Positions 11,880 to 23,702 are shown, numbered from the stretch's first letter. The stretch is 64,000 bases of DNA from Petunia secreta (GCA_029990175.1 JARKIP010000042.1:372001-436000); one strand, 5' to 3'. Program-made: numbers and translations. Notes: generated by a model from the letters alone, not told the origin.

Positions 11880-12606
11880 AAGATAAAGGAGTTTGACTCC
11901 TAACACGCACAACTACTGATGACGAAATATTTTTCCAGCCCTCATAAAGCCATACTTTCAATGCACAAGGCAAACCTACCATCTAAAAATATGTACTGCT
12001 AATTTTCACCTTCTTGTGAAGACTATCAAACAATTCATTGAAAGAATCTATACCCCATGGATAGTCCTCGTAAGCACCAGACTCAATCAAATCAAAATAT
12101 TTCTTAAAAACAGTTTGCACATCGGACACAGACATCACAAAATACGCAATCACATACAAAATTGCAATCTTGACAGCATCATCATCACCAACACTTTCGT
12201 GGAGTAAGAGTATTCTTAACTTCTACGTGAGACACTTTCTTTACGTTCAGGAAGTAACTCATCAACCGGTTTGGACCGCTCGTATCAAGAGAATTTGGTG
12301 TATCCCCATAGCACTATACCCCGACACTAATGCAAACTCACGTAACCCGAACTGCAAAAATGCGCCATTCACACTAACCTCAAACGTACGAGGCATGGAG
12401 GAGTCAATCCCCCGCACCATCAAAGCTTGAAGCAACTGATTCTAAACGGACAAATGTTCTAACTCTAACAAATAACCAAAACAAGTATTTTTGAACTGTT
12501 CTAACTGCACCAGACTTAATGTATCCTTCAAATGCAATGCAACATCCCTATCCGTGGTAATCCATAGATGGAACTCTTTCCACGTAAAATTGTGGGGTAT
12601 ATAAAA
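11880..12606 (-). pseudogene. DUF1985 domain of the Ulp1-like gene, with stop and frameshifts
   Basis: Minus-strand translation gives IPHNFTWKEFHLWITTD, then LQFGLREFALVSGYSAMG, later VQTVFKKYFDLIESGAYED with PWGIDSFNELFDSL, and finally MVGLPCALKVWLYEGW. This order is the DUF1985 domain found N-terminal to Ulp1-like proteases of plant MULEs. A TAG interrupts it near 12455, the frame shifts near 12250 and another stop lies near 11983. This is one gene with the C48 domain at 8092-9010, transcribed right to left. Confidence 0.7.
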
Positions 12607-12649
12607 TGATACACCCTAAAAAAAAAAAAAACAATGCAGTTAAAAAATA

Positions 12650-12815
12650 TTAAGTACAATGAAACAGTAAAATACGCTACAGATATAGTAAAATACCCTA
12701 CAGAAACAGTAAATTACACTACAAAAATAGTAATATGCACAGAAACAGTAAAATACACTACAAAAATAGTAAAATACATTATATAAATAGTAAAATACAC
12801 TACAAAAACAGTAAT
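12650..12815. repeat. Minisatellite of about 21-24 bp units
   Basis: Imperfect units of the form CAGTAAAATACACTACAAAAA repeat about seven times. They lie just upstream (minus sense) of the DUF1985 exon, probably in an intron of the Ulp1-like gene. Confidence 0.7.
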
Positions 12816-13696
12816 TTACTCCAAACTTATGCCTAACTGTGAGTTTTAAATACATCGAAGTTCTAGTTCAAATATTAAAATTCAATATTTTCTTTCTCAC
12901 ATAAACTATATTGCAAGCGTACTATAAGTCTAAAATTAGAAAGTAAATAAAAATGCAATTGATCAAAGTATACTTTCTAAATTTGTCGACGTCCTACACT
13001 TGTCCAAGCACATGACAAACAAGCATGAGCCAAGATTAATATTTAAAAAAAAAGGTAACAATAACATTCCCTCAAGTATTAGTTACAACCATCACATTCC
13101 ATATTAGGTTGTAATCACAAATCACTTTGAAAGCAACAAGTCATCTATATTACATCCTTTACTTGTAGTATAACCTTTGTCAAATATAAAACAAACATAA
13201 TTTCCCTCAAAACGAAAACAAAATCGAAATTTGGGGTACACACAATTAACAACACAAAAATGGATTCTTGATTTTCAATGAAATTTTGAATGGGAGATAT
13301 GTGACTTTCATTTTCTTACCATGTATCTATAATCTGTATATATCCCTTGCGGGGTATACACTGATTCGGACCCACTTTAGGAAATATTTGTATCATGTTT
13401 CATTTTACTCCTAAGTTTCCTAATATCAAGACGGCGAACTAGAATCAAACACTGAAACAAAAAAAAAAGGTTGAAACAAAAGTGAAGAAAACCCTAAAAG
13501 ATAAACAAAACCGTCAATTTAAACTCTGAAAACAGTTATCAAACGGTTCAGAAACATGGAATATAGCGCACAACATGGGTGAGAAAATGAAGCCAATACA
13601 GTAAATTTCGAGAAGAAACAACGGCTAAACGACCGAGAAATGCGTCAGACAGGGAACAATAATTGGGGAAGCTGAAATAAAATGAAAAAGAAAAAA

Positions 13697-13705
13697 CTTT
13701 ATATA
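13697..13705 (-). promoter_or_regulatory. Possible TATA box of the Ulp1-like gene
   Basis: The minus strand reads TATATAAAG, about 1.1 kb upstream of the DUF1985 exon and just inside the presumed MULE end. The 5' exon itself was not identified. Position and sequence are the only evidence. Confidence 0.3.
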
Positions 13706-13829
13706 TGAGGACCAATTTTCGGAATATTACAAATGACCCTAAAACTATACCAAAATAAACAAATAAACCGACATAGGAATTTTTTTTGACCTAAGTTGCT
13801 ATGTTTGTAATTAACTTTTGTTTTCCTCT

Positions 13830-13960
13830 ATATAGGGTAATTTTGCTAAAATATTGCTATGTTTTGTAATTAACTTATAAAAGTCATATTTTTTTGTACA
13901 AATTTCTTTTAACAAATACCACAAATGATCTTCAAATATTTTAGCAAAATTACCCTATAT
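13830..13960. repeat. Perfect 26-bp inverted repeat at the presumed MULE end
   Basis: ATATAGGGTAATTTTGCTAA and six further bases (13830-13855) are repeated as the exact reverse complement at 13935-13960, with a loop of about 80 bp. Next to it the word TTGCTATGTTTGTAATTAAC occurs at 13797 and, with one extra T, at 13855. It may be a MULE terminus or a small separate foldback element. Confidence 0.7.
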
Positions 13961-15949
13961 TCCTTTTAAAAATACCACAAATGATCCTAAAATACCACAA
14001 ATACCATCTTTATGTGTTTTATACCATTTTTCAATATCTTATTTTTAAATATACTATTTGGTTAAATTTTTAATTTTAATCCACTTAACTTGTACTTCCT
14101 TTAAAGGGACTTGTTTCTACTAAAATTACTCTCTCTCCCTTCTAACTAACCATTGCCCATCCCTCCCCGTTTGTTCTATCTTTCGACTCCTTGCCTCCTC
14201 CAATTGATTCCTCCATTAATTTAATTCTCAAAACCATTTCAAAGATAATACCTCATGTCACCCTTTCCCTCATTTCTTCCACATGTTGCCATCTTAATTG
14301 TTTCTCCATTAAACTTTCAAATACTAGTTTCTCCATCCAATCATCTATTATGTTTGCCAAATTCCTTTGTTGTCACCCAATTCTATTTTATACCAATCTA
14401 TATATTTTCTTGACATTAAAAGAACTAATTGATATCTCTTATATATATTATAGTAACATACAAATAATAAATATTACTATATATCAGATATAAATATACC
14501 ATATATCATGAAGAGATATAGTATATGTCAGACATAAATATACCATATATCAAATAGATATACTATATATCATACATAAATATATCATATATCATAAATA
14601 GAGATACTATATATCAGATACATAGCTATGTTATACTCATTAAAGAGTGTATATATGTAAATAGAATGAGATATATGTAAATAGAATGAGAATGATTTCA
14701 AATATATTTCTAGTACATTTGTATTATATATATCTATATATACATAAATATGTATATATTATGTTTAGTATACATTAACTTCATATACAAGAAGTAAATA
14801 TTATATATGATAAATAAATCATTTCGTACTTAAAAGTTAACATATGTTGAAGTGAGCATATTTTTTTTATTGTTATGGACTCTTTGTAATTGCTTATGAT
14901 TTGGGATATATCATATATTTCGTATATCTAGATAACTGGATAAGGATTACTAGAATATGGTATATTTGTAATTGTATTAGTGGTACTCAATTAATATAGT
15001 AGGTAATGTAATTAACTTTTCTATGGTAGGTAGTTATGAAAAACTCTCTTTTTAAAACAATTAGATTTATTCTTGTTATGTCAAAGTTTATTAAATCATA
15101 ATCAAATAAGAAATGACCAATAAGGTGTGTGTGGCAGTGAGATTTGAATCTATAACCTTTTCTTTGCTCTAAGCAATATAATCTTTAATTGAATCAATAT
15201 ATCATCTAAAACCTTAAACTGTTTGAGAACACATATAATTACATAATTATATCATGTCTTAACAGTTAGAAAGGCTTCTAATCATGTATCGTAGTTTAAT
15301 AAACTTGATTTATTTTTATTGCTGGGTAATTAGTACTTAACAAAATTTTCTGGAATAAGTTGAGGCTTAAAGTGCTGAAACCTTTGTATAACATTGTTGT
15401 ATTGATATTTACTAACTCATCTAGCAGAACGTGATGTGACTTTAGGAAAGCTAAATTGAATTAACCATTAGTCCCCTACTGATTTTTCAAGTCCTTTGTA
15501 TTTTTGTTATTATCATGTCAAAGGATCCATTCAGAAGATAGGTATTATGCATTGAATATAGTGTTCGTTAGTACATTCTTTTTGTTCGTATAGAAGCTAA
15601 AGCATTATTATCAATGCGATGAATCTTGCACATTGGACGAACCATATGTAATTTTAGAAACGTTAAGAGTAACGTTGTATGTCTGTCCTTTCAGCTTGCA
15701 TGAACAGCTACTAAAGCAGACATTTGCAACATCAACAAATATCTATGTCTTTGGTCCCCTTGCATAAGTTGAAATTATCATTAATTTCCTGAACTTCTTT
15801 TGTAAAGAAGAGAGTTTAGAACTTGATTTTGCTGTTATGAACACCCAACACTACAGCTACCTACTACCCTATATAGACTACATAGCTGTTTTAGTCTGAA
15901 CTTCTCAATAGTCTTTCACTTAAACATTCATAGTGGAAAAAACTCACAT
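13961..15949. other. AT-rich intergenic DNA, no gene seen
   Basis: Only short open frames without recognisable domains. A pyrimidine-rich patch (14100-14250) is followed by an AT minisatellite (14461-14640, listed separately). The rest is plain AT-rich sequence up to the copia insertion. Confidence 0.5.
14461..14640. repeat. AT-rich minisatellite with ATATATCAGATA-type units
   Basis: The words ATATATCA, GATATACTATATAT and CATAAATATACC recur in the same order about four times, with a period near 45-50 bp and frequent partial palindromes. It is non-coding. Confidence 0.7.
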
Positions 15950-15954
15950 TAAAG

Positions 15955-16853
15955 TGTTATTCCTGCAACCAAATAAATCAGAAAAGACAGAAAACAGATG
16001 TATATTATCAGTTTGGTATGGGACAATCCCGAGCCCACAATTTACTTGTGTCTCCTTAAGAAATCTAACCACCTCACAGTTGCCCAAGGTTCACGGGTTA
16101 ATTTCTCCCAGGATGGAACGGGATAACAGTTTTACTGTAGCGGCACTTCAAACAGTAGAACACTGCGAACTCAAAGAAACGGAGCAAATCACACGACTTA
16201 CTAAGACTTACTTAGTATGCAAAAAAGAGAGGGAATGCAGTAAGAAGTTTTGTATTTCTGTTTTTCAGTGTGTTGAAATGTTGAAGACTGACCAGTTTAT
16301 ATAGCCATGGGAAATGGAAGGAAGAGTCACCACTAATGGCCACTAACACCACTAACATTGCCACTAATGGCACCTGAATTCATTGCCACTAATGGCTGAA
16401 TTCACTAAATGTCAGTAATGAATTGTCCACTAATGAGAAAACGTGGGAGAGTGAGAGAACGTGGAGGAACAATTACTCTGGATTAATCAGATTAATCCAT
16501 TCAGATTTCTGTTACACAAACAGATTAAATATTAAATATTAATAATAAATTATTAATTAAATAATATTTTTAGTTTTGTTGGTCCAAAAAATTAAGTCAA
16601 TCAATCGACCGAAATCCGAAATCCGAAATCCGAAGCCGAAGCCGAAGCCGAGACGAGCGAGTGACGACGGCGGCGCGAGGCTTCCCTTCTTCTCAACCCT
16701 TTTAAGAGCTAAGAGAAGTGATTTTGTATTTAAACCCAACACAAGTCTTTTCCTCTACCAATATGGGAGAAGGTGCATTTCCTTACAAAAAGGAACCTTT
16801 TCACCTTCCCACCCATTTCCCATTCACACTCTATTTATTCCAAAACCCCAACA
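15955..16853 (-). repeat. 3' LTR of the copia element (899 bp)
   Basis: It begins TGTTATTCCTGCAACC and ends CCCCAACA on the plus strand. It is 264 bp longer than the other LTR, mostly because of a block near 16455-16640 that the 5' LTR lacks. That block ends in a short microsatellite of CCGAAAT and CCGAAG units (16610-16652). It is flanked by a polypurine tract (minus strand) at 16854-16868. Confidence 0.9.
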
Positions 16854-16868
16854 ATCCCCCACATGAAT
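16854..16868 (-). other. Polypurine tract of the copia element
   Basis: The minus strand reads CATGTGGGGGAT directly before the 3' LTR start TGTTGGGG. It is the expected plus-strand primer site and confirms the minus orientation. Confidence 0.75.
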
Positions 16869-17410
16869 GGGGATTGGCTATATTGGAAATATGCATGACA
16901 GACTTGTGTGATTTGCAAGAAAGAATTAGTTGCATCGGGATAAGTAAGTTTCTCTTTGAACTTTCCGTAGTGAACATACATCGGATATACTCGGTCAATC
17001 GGTAGATTTGATATCTTTGAACCGTTGAGCTTTGGTGTATACCTAGACAACGTATGTCACACAACTAACCCTTAACCGTCTTTGGTTCTCACTGTTGTGT
17101 TCGTTTTAGCCATGAACACCGCCTGGTTTCATAAGTACTTAGAGAACTTGCCATACCGAATTCTCCTTGAAGCGGCTTCCACTTCACACTTACATAGGTG
17201 ATTTCTAAACGTGTAATCCTATAGATGTACACTGTTTGATAATTAAAATATCAAACTTAGACAATCATTAAAAAATGCCTCTAGCAATTTACCCTTGGTA
17301 CTTGAACATTGTCTAATCATGAGAAAGGACAAAACATTAACTGACAATGTTGGACCGTCAAACACGACTTTGTATTCTCCTTGAACCTAGTTCTTGGGAT
17401 CTCCAGTCTC

Positions 17411-19449
17411 CTAGGTAGAGTTACCGCCGTGATGACTTGTCCTTGGCCATAGTCCCATTCCCTTCGATGAACACTCAACCGCCTCTCTAGTTAAGCCTTT
17501 TGTTAGCGGATCCGCCACATTATCCCTTGACTTCAAGTAGTCAATAGTGATAATTCCCCTAGAGAGTAGGTCCCTAACGGTTTTATGCCTTCGTCGTATG
17601 TGACGATTCTTACCGTTATACATGACATTCCTCGCTCTTCCTATAGCCGATTGACTATCACAATGTATACAAATTGGTGTCAACGGCTTAGGCCAAAACG
17701 GAATGTCTTCCAAAAAGTTCCGAAGCCATTCAGCTTCTTCACCGGCTTTATCTAAGGCTATGAATTCAGCTTCCATAGTAGAGCGGGCAATACATGTTTG
17801 CTTGGACGATTTCCAAGACACCGCTCCTCCACCAAGTGCGAAAATATATCCACTTGTGGACTTAGAATCAGTTGTGCCGGTGATCCAATTAGCATCACAA
17901 TATCCTTCAATGACTGCAGGATACTTGTTATAATGCAATGCAAAGTCTTGAGTGTATTTTAAGTACCCCAAAACACGTTTCATTGCCATCCAATGGGTCT
18001 GATTGGGATTACTCGTGTATCGACTTAGTTTACTTATAGCACAAGCTATATCTGGTCGAGTACAATTCATGACGTACATCAAACTTCCCAAAACACGTGC
18101 ATAATCCCGTTGCGACGTGCTTTGACCTTTGTTCTTCTTTAGCGCAAGGTTTACATCAATAGGAGTCTTTGAAATTTTGAAGTCCAAATATTTAAATTTT
18201 TCAAGAACACTATTGATGTAGTGAGTTTGAGACAACGCCAGACCTTGAGGAGTTCTATGGATCTTAACACCCAGGATTAAGTCCGCAACTCCTAAGTCTT
18301 TCATATCAAATTTGCTAGTCAACATGCATTTCGTAGCATTTATATTGGCAATGTTATTGCTCATTATCAACATGTCGTCCACATATAAGCAAACAATGAC
18401 TACAAAATTAGGAGTGTTCTTAATGTAGACACATTTGTCACACTCGTTAATTTTAAAGCCATTTGACAATATTGTATGATCAAATTTCGCATGCCATTGT
18501 TTAGGTGCTTGTTTCAGTCCATAAAGTGACTTAACAAGTTTACACACCATCTTTTCTTTACCTGGAACCACGAACCCTTCAGGTTGTTCCATGTAAATTT
18601 CTTCCTCCAAATCCCCGTTTAAGAACGCTGTCTTAACGTCCATTTGATGGATTTCCAGACCATACACGGCGGCTAACGCTATTAACATGCGAATGGATGT
18701 AATTCTGGTTACCGGCGAGTATGTGTCAAAGTAGTCAAGACCTTCTTGTTGTCTATAGCCTTTAACAACAAGCCTTGCCTTGTACTTGTCAATAGTGCCA
18801 TCAGCTTTCATTTTCCTTTTGAAAATCCACTTAGAACCTAATGGTTTGTTTCCAGGAGGAAGATCAACCAACTCCCAAGTATGGTTGCTCAAAATAGATT
18901 CTATTTCACTATTGGCTGCCTCTTTCCAAAACGGAGAGTCTGAAGAAGACACTGCTTCTTTAAACGTCCGAGGCTCATTTTCCAACAGGAAAGTGACAAA
19001 GTCATCTCCAAACGAAGTAGAAGTTCTTTGACGCTTGCTTTGTCTTGGTTCTTCCTCATTTGGTGAATTTCCTTTGGTTCCTTCCCGAGGTCGTTTGGAT
19101 CTTTCACCAACTGACTCACATTCCTTCTTATACGGATATATAGTTTCAAAGAATTCAGCACTGTCTGATTCCATCACCGTATTAACATGAATGTCGGGAT
19201 TTTCTGATTTATGAACCAGAAACCGATATGCTTTACTCTTTATAGCATACCCAATGAAAACACAGTCAACTGTTTTCGGTCCAATCTTAACCCTTTTGGG
19301 TTTTGGAACTTGCACTTTTGCCAAACACCCCCACACTTTGAAGTAATTCAAGTTGGGCTTCCTTCCTTTCCACTTTTCATATGGAATGGAAAATGTTTTG
19401 CTATGGGGAACTCGATTGAGTATTTGATTAGCCGTGAATATAGCTTCCC
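17411..19449 (-). pseudogene. Copia reverse transcriptase and RNase H
   Basis: The frame continues from the shift at about 19450 to a stop at 17411. It holds the integrase C-terminus, then the copia reverse transcriptase beginning near NHTWELVDLPPGNKP, with YSPVTRI, QMDVKTAFLNG, the catalytic YVDD in CLYVDDMLIMS, and DMKDLGVADLILGVKI. RNase H follows with GYCDANWI, STMEAEFIAL and HCDSQSAI. All these motifs are intact. Only the loss of the 5' half and the frameshift make the gene non-functional. Confidence 0.9.
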
Positions 19450-20081
19450 CCCCACAAGTTCTGGGGTAGACCCGAACTGATTGACAAGGCATTCATCATC
19501 TCCTTTAATGTCCGATTTTTCCTTTCCTCAATCCCATTGGATTGAGGCGTGTAAGGGGCAGTTGTTTGATGAATAATGCCATATTCCAAACATATTTGTT
19601 CAAAAGGAGATTCATATTCTCCACCCCTATCACTTCTTATCATTTTGATCTTTTTGTTAAGTTGCGTTTCAACTTCATTTTTGTATTGCTTGAATGCGTC
19701 AATTGCCTCATCTTTACTACTAAGTAAATAAACATAGCAGTAACGAGTGCTATCATCAATAAAAGTTATGAAATACTTCTTTCCACCGCGAGATGGTATT
19801 GACTTCATGTCACAAATATCTGCATGAATTAAGTCTAATGGTTCAGAATCCCTTTCAATTGACTTGTAAGGGTGTTTAGCATATTTAGACTCAACACATA
19901 TTTGATATTTTGACTTAGCGCAATCAAATTTAGGCAATACTTCCAAATTGATCATTTTTCGCAAGGTTTTATAATTGACATGTCCCAAACGAGAATGCCA
20001 TAAATTATTTGACTCAAGTAAGTAAGAAGAAGCTGCAATCTTATTCATAGTGTCAACGACTATTACATAGGAGTTGCGGCT
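19450..20081 (-). pseudogene. Copia integrase part (GAG-pre-integrase and catalytic core)
   Basis: Translation gives the pre-integrase block NNLWHSRLGHVNYKTLRKM with its zinc-binding histidines. The core follows, with HADICD, SDRGGEYES and an E in QSNGIEERKNRTL, the D,D,E positions of retroviral-type integrases. The open frame actually starts inside the LTR, which shows that nothing is left between LTR and integrase. The C7 run at 19447-19453 shifts the frame, so integrase and reverse transcriptase are no longer continuous. Role: insertion of the cDNA into the host genome. Confidence 0.85.
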
Positions 20082-20716
20082 TGTTATTCCTGCAACCAAA
20101 TAAATCAGAAAAGACAGAAAACAGATGTATATTATCAGTTTGGTATGGGACAATCCCGAGCCCACAATTTACTTATGTCTCCTTAAGAAATCTAACCCCC
20201 TCACAGTTGCCCAAGGTTCACGGGTTAATTTCTCCCAGGATGGAACGGGATAACAGTTCTACTGTAGCGGCACTTCAAACAGTAGAACACTGCGAACTCA
20301 AAGAAATGGAGCAAATCACACGACTTACTTAGTATGCAGAAAAGAGAGGAAGTTTTGTATTTCTGTTTTTCAGTGTGTTGAAATGTTGAAGACTGACCAG
20401 TTTATATAGCCATGGGAAATGGAAGGAAGAGTCACCACTAATGGCCACTAACACTGCCACTAATGGCACCTGAATTCATTACCACTAATGGCTGAATTCA
20501 CTATCCGAAGCCGAGACGAGCGAGCGACGACGACGGCGCGAGGCTTCCCTTCTTCTCAACCCTTTTAAGAGCTAAGAGAAGTGATTTTGTATTTAAACCC
20601 AACAAAAGTCTTTTCCTCTACCAATATGGGAGAAGGTGCATTTCCTTACAAAAAGGAACCTTTTCACCTTCCCACCCATTTCCCATTCACACTCTATTTA
20701 TTTCAAAACCCCAACA
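20082..20716 (-). repeat. 5' LTR of the copia element (635 bp)
   Basis: Same ends as the 3' LTR, with about 2 percent substitutions by eye in the shared part. A block of about 235 bp is deleted, with the junction at about 20502 between GAATTCACTA and TCCGAAGCC. Confidence 0.9.
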
Positions 20717-20721
20717 TAAAG

Positions 20722-21935
20722 TTCCTTTCATTAAGTGAGATTTACATAGCGGTAACATGTATTAATAGTCTTTTAATTTTTTTAAAGTATGAGTTGTAAA
20801 TATGCTTACACATGTGATTTTCTCTATTTCTTGACGTTACACAGAACGGTAAAGCTCTTAATATGTCAACCGATGTATTATGTCTAAACTTTGGCCTTCT
20901 GGTAATTATTTTTATTTTGGAACCAATTTACAATAGTTCAGCTGCTATAACTCGATAAAAATAAGTTCTATATCATAGTTTGAGGCTTCCTTAATTACAA
21001 TAATGATTTAAATTTAGTAACCATGTGTGATATTAACACGAAGACTCGGTTGTCGCCTTCATTATAATTTTGAAGAGTTTGAGGATGCAATAGTCTTATG
21101 ATCATGGCTCCTTGTATAGAACAAATAGCATAAAAGAACCTATCACCCCATACTTTAAAAGTGACCATCGATACGATAGGACCAAATAGTTTTGAACAAT
21201 GTATTTGTATAAAAAGTTACACCGTATGCGTCGAGGTGTAAGTACACTTCTATAGTACGATTAGGATTACTGTGGTACATAACATGAGTCCATTCAAAGG
21301 CTAAAGGCAACATAGTAATCTAATTAGTTTTGACATGAGATTTATCTGCAATAGAATGACCTGATTTTTTTCTGATACCGTAGTGTTATATCTATAGAAG
21401 GATATCTGTCAAATTATATTTAATATATAAGACCAACAATATAATATGATAATGATTGTGGGGACACTATAGTCCAACACATACGAAAGATGAGTGTCGT
21501 AGAAATGCACATGATAAGATTGATCTGTGGTCGTACAGAATTAGAAAAGATTTAAAAAAGGTCGTATTCGCGAGAAGGTTCAATGACACATATGAATGAT
21601 AAAATAAAATAATGTCCTTTGAAATTGTTTGATCATGTCCTGCGTCGACTTCACTAGTTAGCAGGCACTAATCAAAAAAGAATTCATTGGTTAGCTGATG
21701 TGAAAACATGAAAGTGAAGAAATCAACAGGGAACGAGATAGTCATAAATTCACAAGGATGAAATTTCTCTCAAAGAATTTACAATCTTTCAGGATCCACG
21801 AAAACTTAGTAGATATAGGACACATTAGAAGAAAAAGAACTATATATGTGATATCTATTAATTGAGAATATGTTTTAGTCATGTTATAGCATCTTTACTT
21901 TAGATTCTTTCGCGGAGTCTTTTAGTCGTTCAAAC
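20722..21935. other. Intergenic DNA, no gene seen
   Basis: Moderately AT-rich sequence between the copia and CACTA elements. Only short frames without domain signatures on both strands. No repeat structure recognised. Confidence 0.5.
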
Positions 21936-22084
21936 ATTCACTACTAGAAATGGATCGAATTCCGAAGGAGAGGCACGGAGGAAAATTCTTCGGTGAAGTT
22001 GTCGTAAGGGACTTCCCTCGGTGGACTCTCGGTGCATTTAATGAAAATATAAAATAACTATTTTAGTCTAAGTCACAGAAGAAA

Positions 22085-22385
22085 ATTAATGAAAATAGAT
22101 AATAAAAATACTACCGAGAGACTGCCTTCGGTAGAATAAAAAGTTACTAAAAATTTAGATTATCAACGAGAGACTTCTCTCGCTAGAATAATAACAATAA
22201 AAAGTCACTAAAATAAACTAATTTTCAGCGAGGGACTGGCCTCACTAGAATAAAAATAATAAAAAGTCATTAAAATAAATCAATTTTTAGTGAAGGACTG
22301 CCATGTCCCTCGCTAGAATAAAAAAAATAAAAAGTCAGTAAACTATTTGCATTTTCACCGAGGGACTACCCTTGCTAGGTGAAAT
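22085..22385. repeat. Sub-terminal repeats of the CACTA element
   Basis: Four imperfect units of about 65-75 bp, each with a CGAGRGACT..CTCGCTAGAATAA core followed by AAAAAGTCASTAAA. Arrays of this kind next to CACTA ends are the usual binding sites of the TnpA-type protein. The function here is inferred from position. Confidence 0.7.
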
Positions 22386-23159
22386 TCATAACCAATCCTT
22401 GTTCCCATAAAGTCTCACTTCCAAAATACTTTTTCCTTCTTCCAAAACAATCCCACCCACCACCCAGATGCCCTTCCCACCACACACAACCCATCCCACC
22501 AGTGACTTACATAAGTCTGTTCATGTAAGATTCCGGCCACCCACCCCCTTTATTCTCGTTATTCCGACCCACCCACCCTTTGGTTTTTTGGTCCGATCTA
22601 ATTTCTTGTTTTTTTTTTTTTTTGTGCAGTGTCACCAACGACATAGTTGAAGGAAAGTTTTTTTTTTCAGTTTATTTAATTTTTTTTTTTTTTGATATTT
22701 TAGACTCAAATTCCATATATATTTATTATGTATATTTTAGATGATGAATCTGGATTGATGAAATGTGGTTGAAATATGTATGTTAGATGTTGAATTTGTT
22801 ATGTTTAGTGCTAAATTTTATATAAAAACTAGTATAAACTAGTAAAACGGTTATTCAAAATTAAAACTGAGTACTTGTTTGTGGAATTTAAACATTATTG
22901 GTTGGATGTAGTTGCTCGAAATTGATGTTGTTGCATAGACTATGACTATAAAGTGAAGTTATTATTGTAATTAAATATAAAAAGTACACTAAACTTAATC
23001 AATTAGGAGTAAACAAGTTAATATTAAATTTAAAAAATAGGAAACTTGGTATACTAATTGCTGTTGAAGTATTTTATTCCTAGACTTAAGAAAATTAGCT
23101 AATGTGGTTCAATATTAGCTAAAAGTTTAAATGTTAAGAAATTTGTAAAAAGCATGAGT

Positions 23160-23380
23160 AGCAAGCAGTGGCAGCAGCATCGGCGGCGGCGGCAGCAGCA
23201 GCAGCAGCGGCGACAGGAGTAGTAGTTGTAGTTGTAGTAGTAGTAGATGAACTTGGATTTAGTATGATTGATGAACTTGGGATTAGTATGATTGATGAAC
23301 TTGGAATTATTGAGTTTAAATTAATATAGTTGATGTACTTGGAATTAGTATGATTGATGTACTTGGAATTCGTATGGTTA
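23160..23380. repeat. Microsatellite and minisatellite inside the CACTA element
   Basis: A GCA/GCG trinucleotide tract and a GTAGTT/GTAGTA tract are followed by about five units of GATGAACTTGGATTTAGTAT type with a period near 25-28 bp. Confidence 0.75.
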
Positions 23381-23463
23381 GTGTAAGTGTGTGCATTTAA
23401 AGATTTATTTATTTTGTCGTTTAAGTAACTTTATTATCTCTTCCATCAAGATCAAATATTTAA

Positions 23464-23702
23464 TGGATATCAACGTCGAAGAATCAGTTGAAATTTTTCA
23501 AGATACGATTGATGACTCAATTGAAATAGTTCAAAATAGAATCGAATACTTGTTTGAAGTGGTACCAGAACCAGACTTGGATGAAGATGTTGAATTATCT
23601 GATGAAGACGCTGAATTATCTAATGAAGAAGTTGCATTGTTTGACGAACTACAAGAAGTTGTTAACATACAGTTACATATATGGCTTCCCTACTTCTATT
23701 AA
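23464..23702 (+). CDS. Small acidic frame of unknown function inside the CACTA element
   Basis: The frame from MDINVEESVEIFQDT gives 79 residues, with a run of Asp/Glu-rich repeats (DLDEDVELSDEDAEL). I recognise no domain. It may be a leftover exon of an element gene or chance; no start context or splice evidence supports it strongly. Confidence 0.2.

Larger units (their letters stand above)
7074..13960. mobile_element. Kaonashi-type MULE carrying a Ulp1-like gene (5' part lost)
   Basis: The transposase C-terminus on the plus strand (7074-7478) and an Ulp1/C48 protease gene on the minus strand (8092 to about 13.6 kb) point at each other. MULEs with a captured Ulp1-like gene are known in plants as Kaonashi elements. 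The left part of the transposase lies beyond the gypsy insertion and outside the window. The right boundary is uncertain: a perfect 26-bp inverted repeat at 13830-13960 and the direct repeat GCTATGTTTGTAATTAAC beside it are the best candidates. Non-coding parts carry many ACTGTTTC/ACTGTATC words. Stops in both genes show the copy is dead. Confidence 0.65.
15955..20716 (-). mobile_element. Ty1/copia element with internal deletion (PBS, gag and protease missing)
   Basis: Both LTRs end TG..CA, and the 5-bp duplication TAAAG lies at 15950-15954 and 20717-20721, so both outer ends are those of one insertion. The order integrase, reverse transcriptase, RNase H on the minus strand is that of copia. 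Directly inside the 5' LTR (20082) the sequence is already the GAG-pre-integrase region: PBS, leader, gag and protease are absent. A frameshift at a C7 run also breaks pol. The element cannot move by itself. Confidence 0.9.

Noticed and set aside
12640..12855. Tyr/Phe/Cys-rich minus-strand frame of 71 codons
   Set aside because: It is the translation of the 21-24-bp minisatellite.
22468..22650. Pro/His-rich plus-strand frame inside the CACTA element
   Set aside because: Simple pyrimidine-rich composition, ending in a poly-T run.
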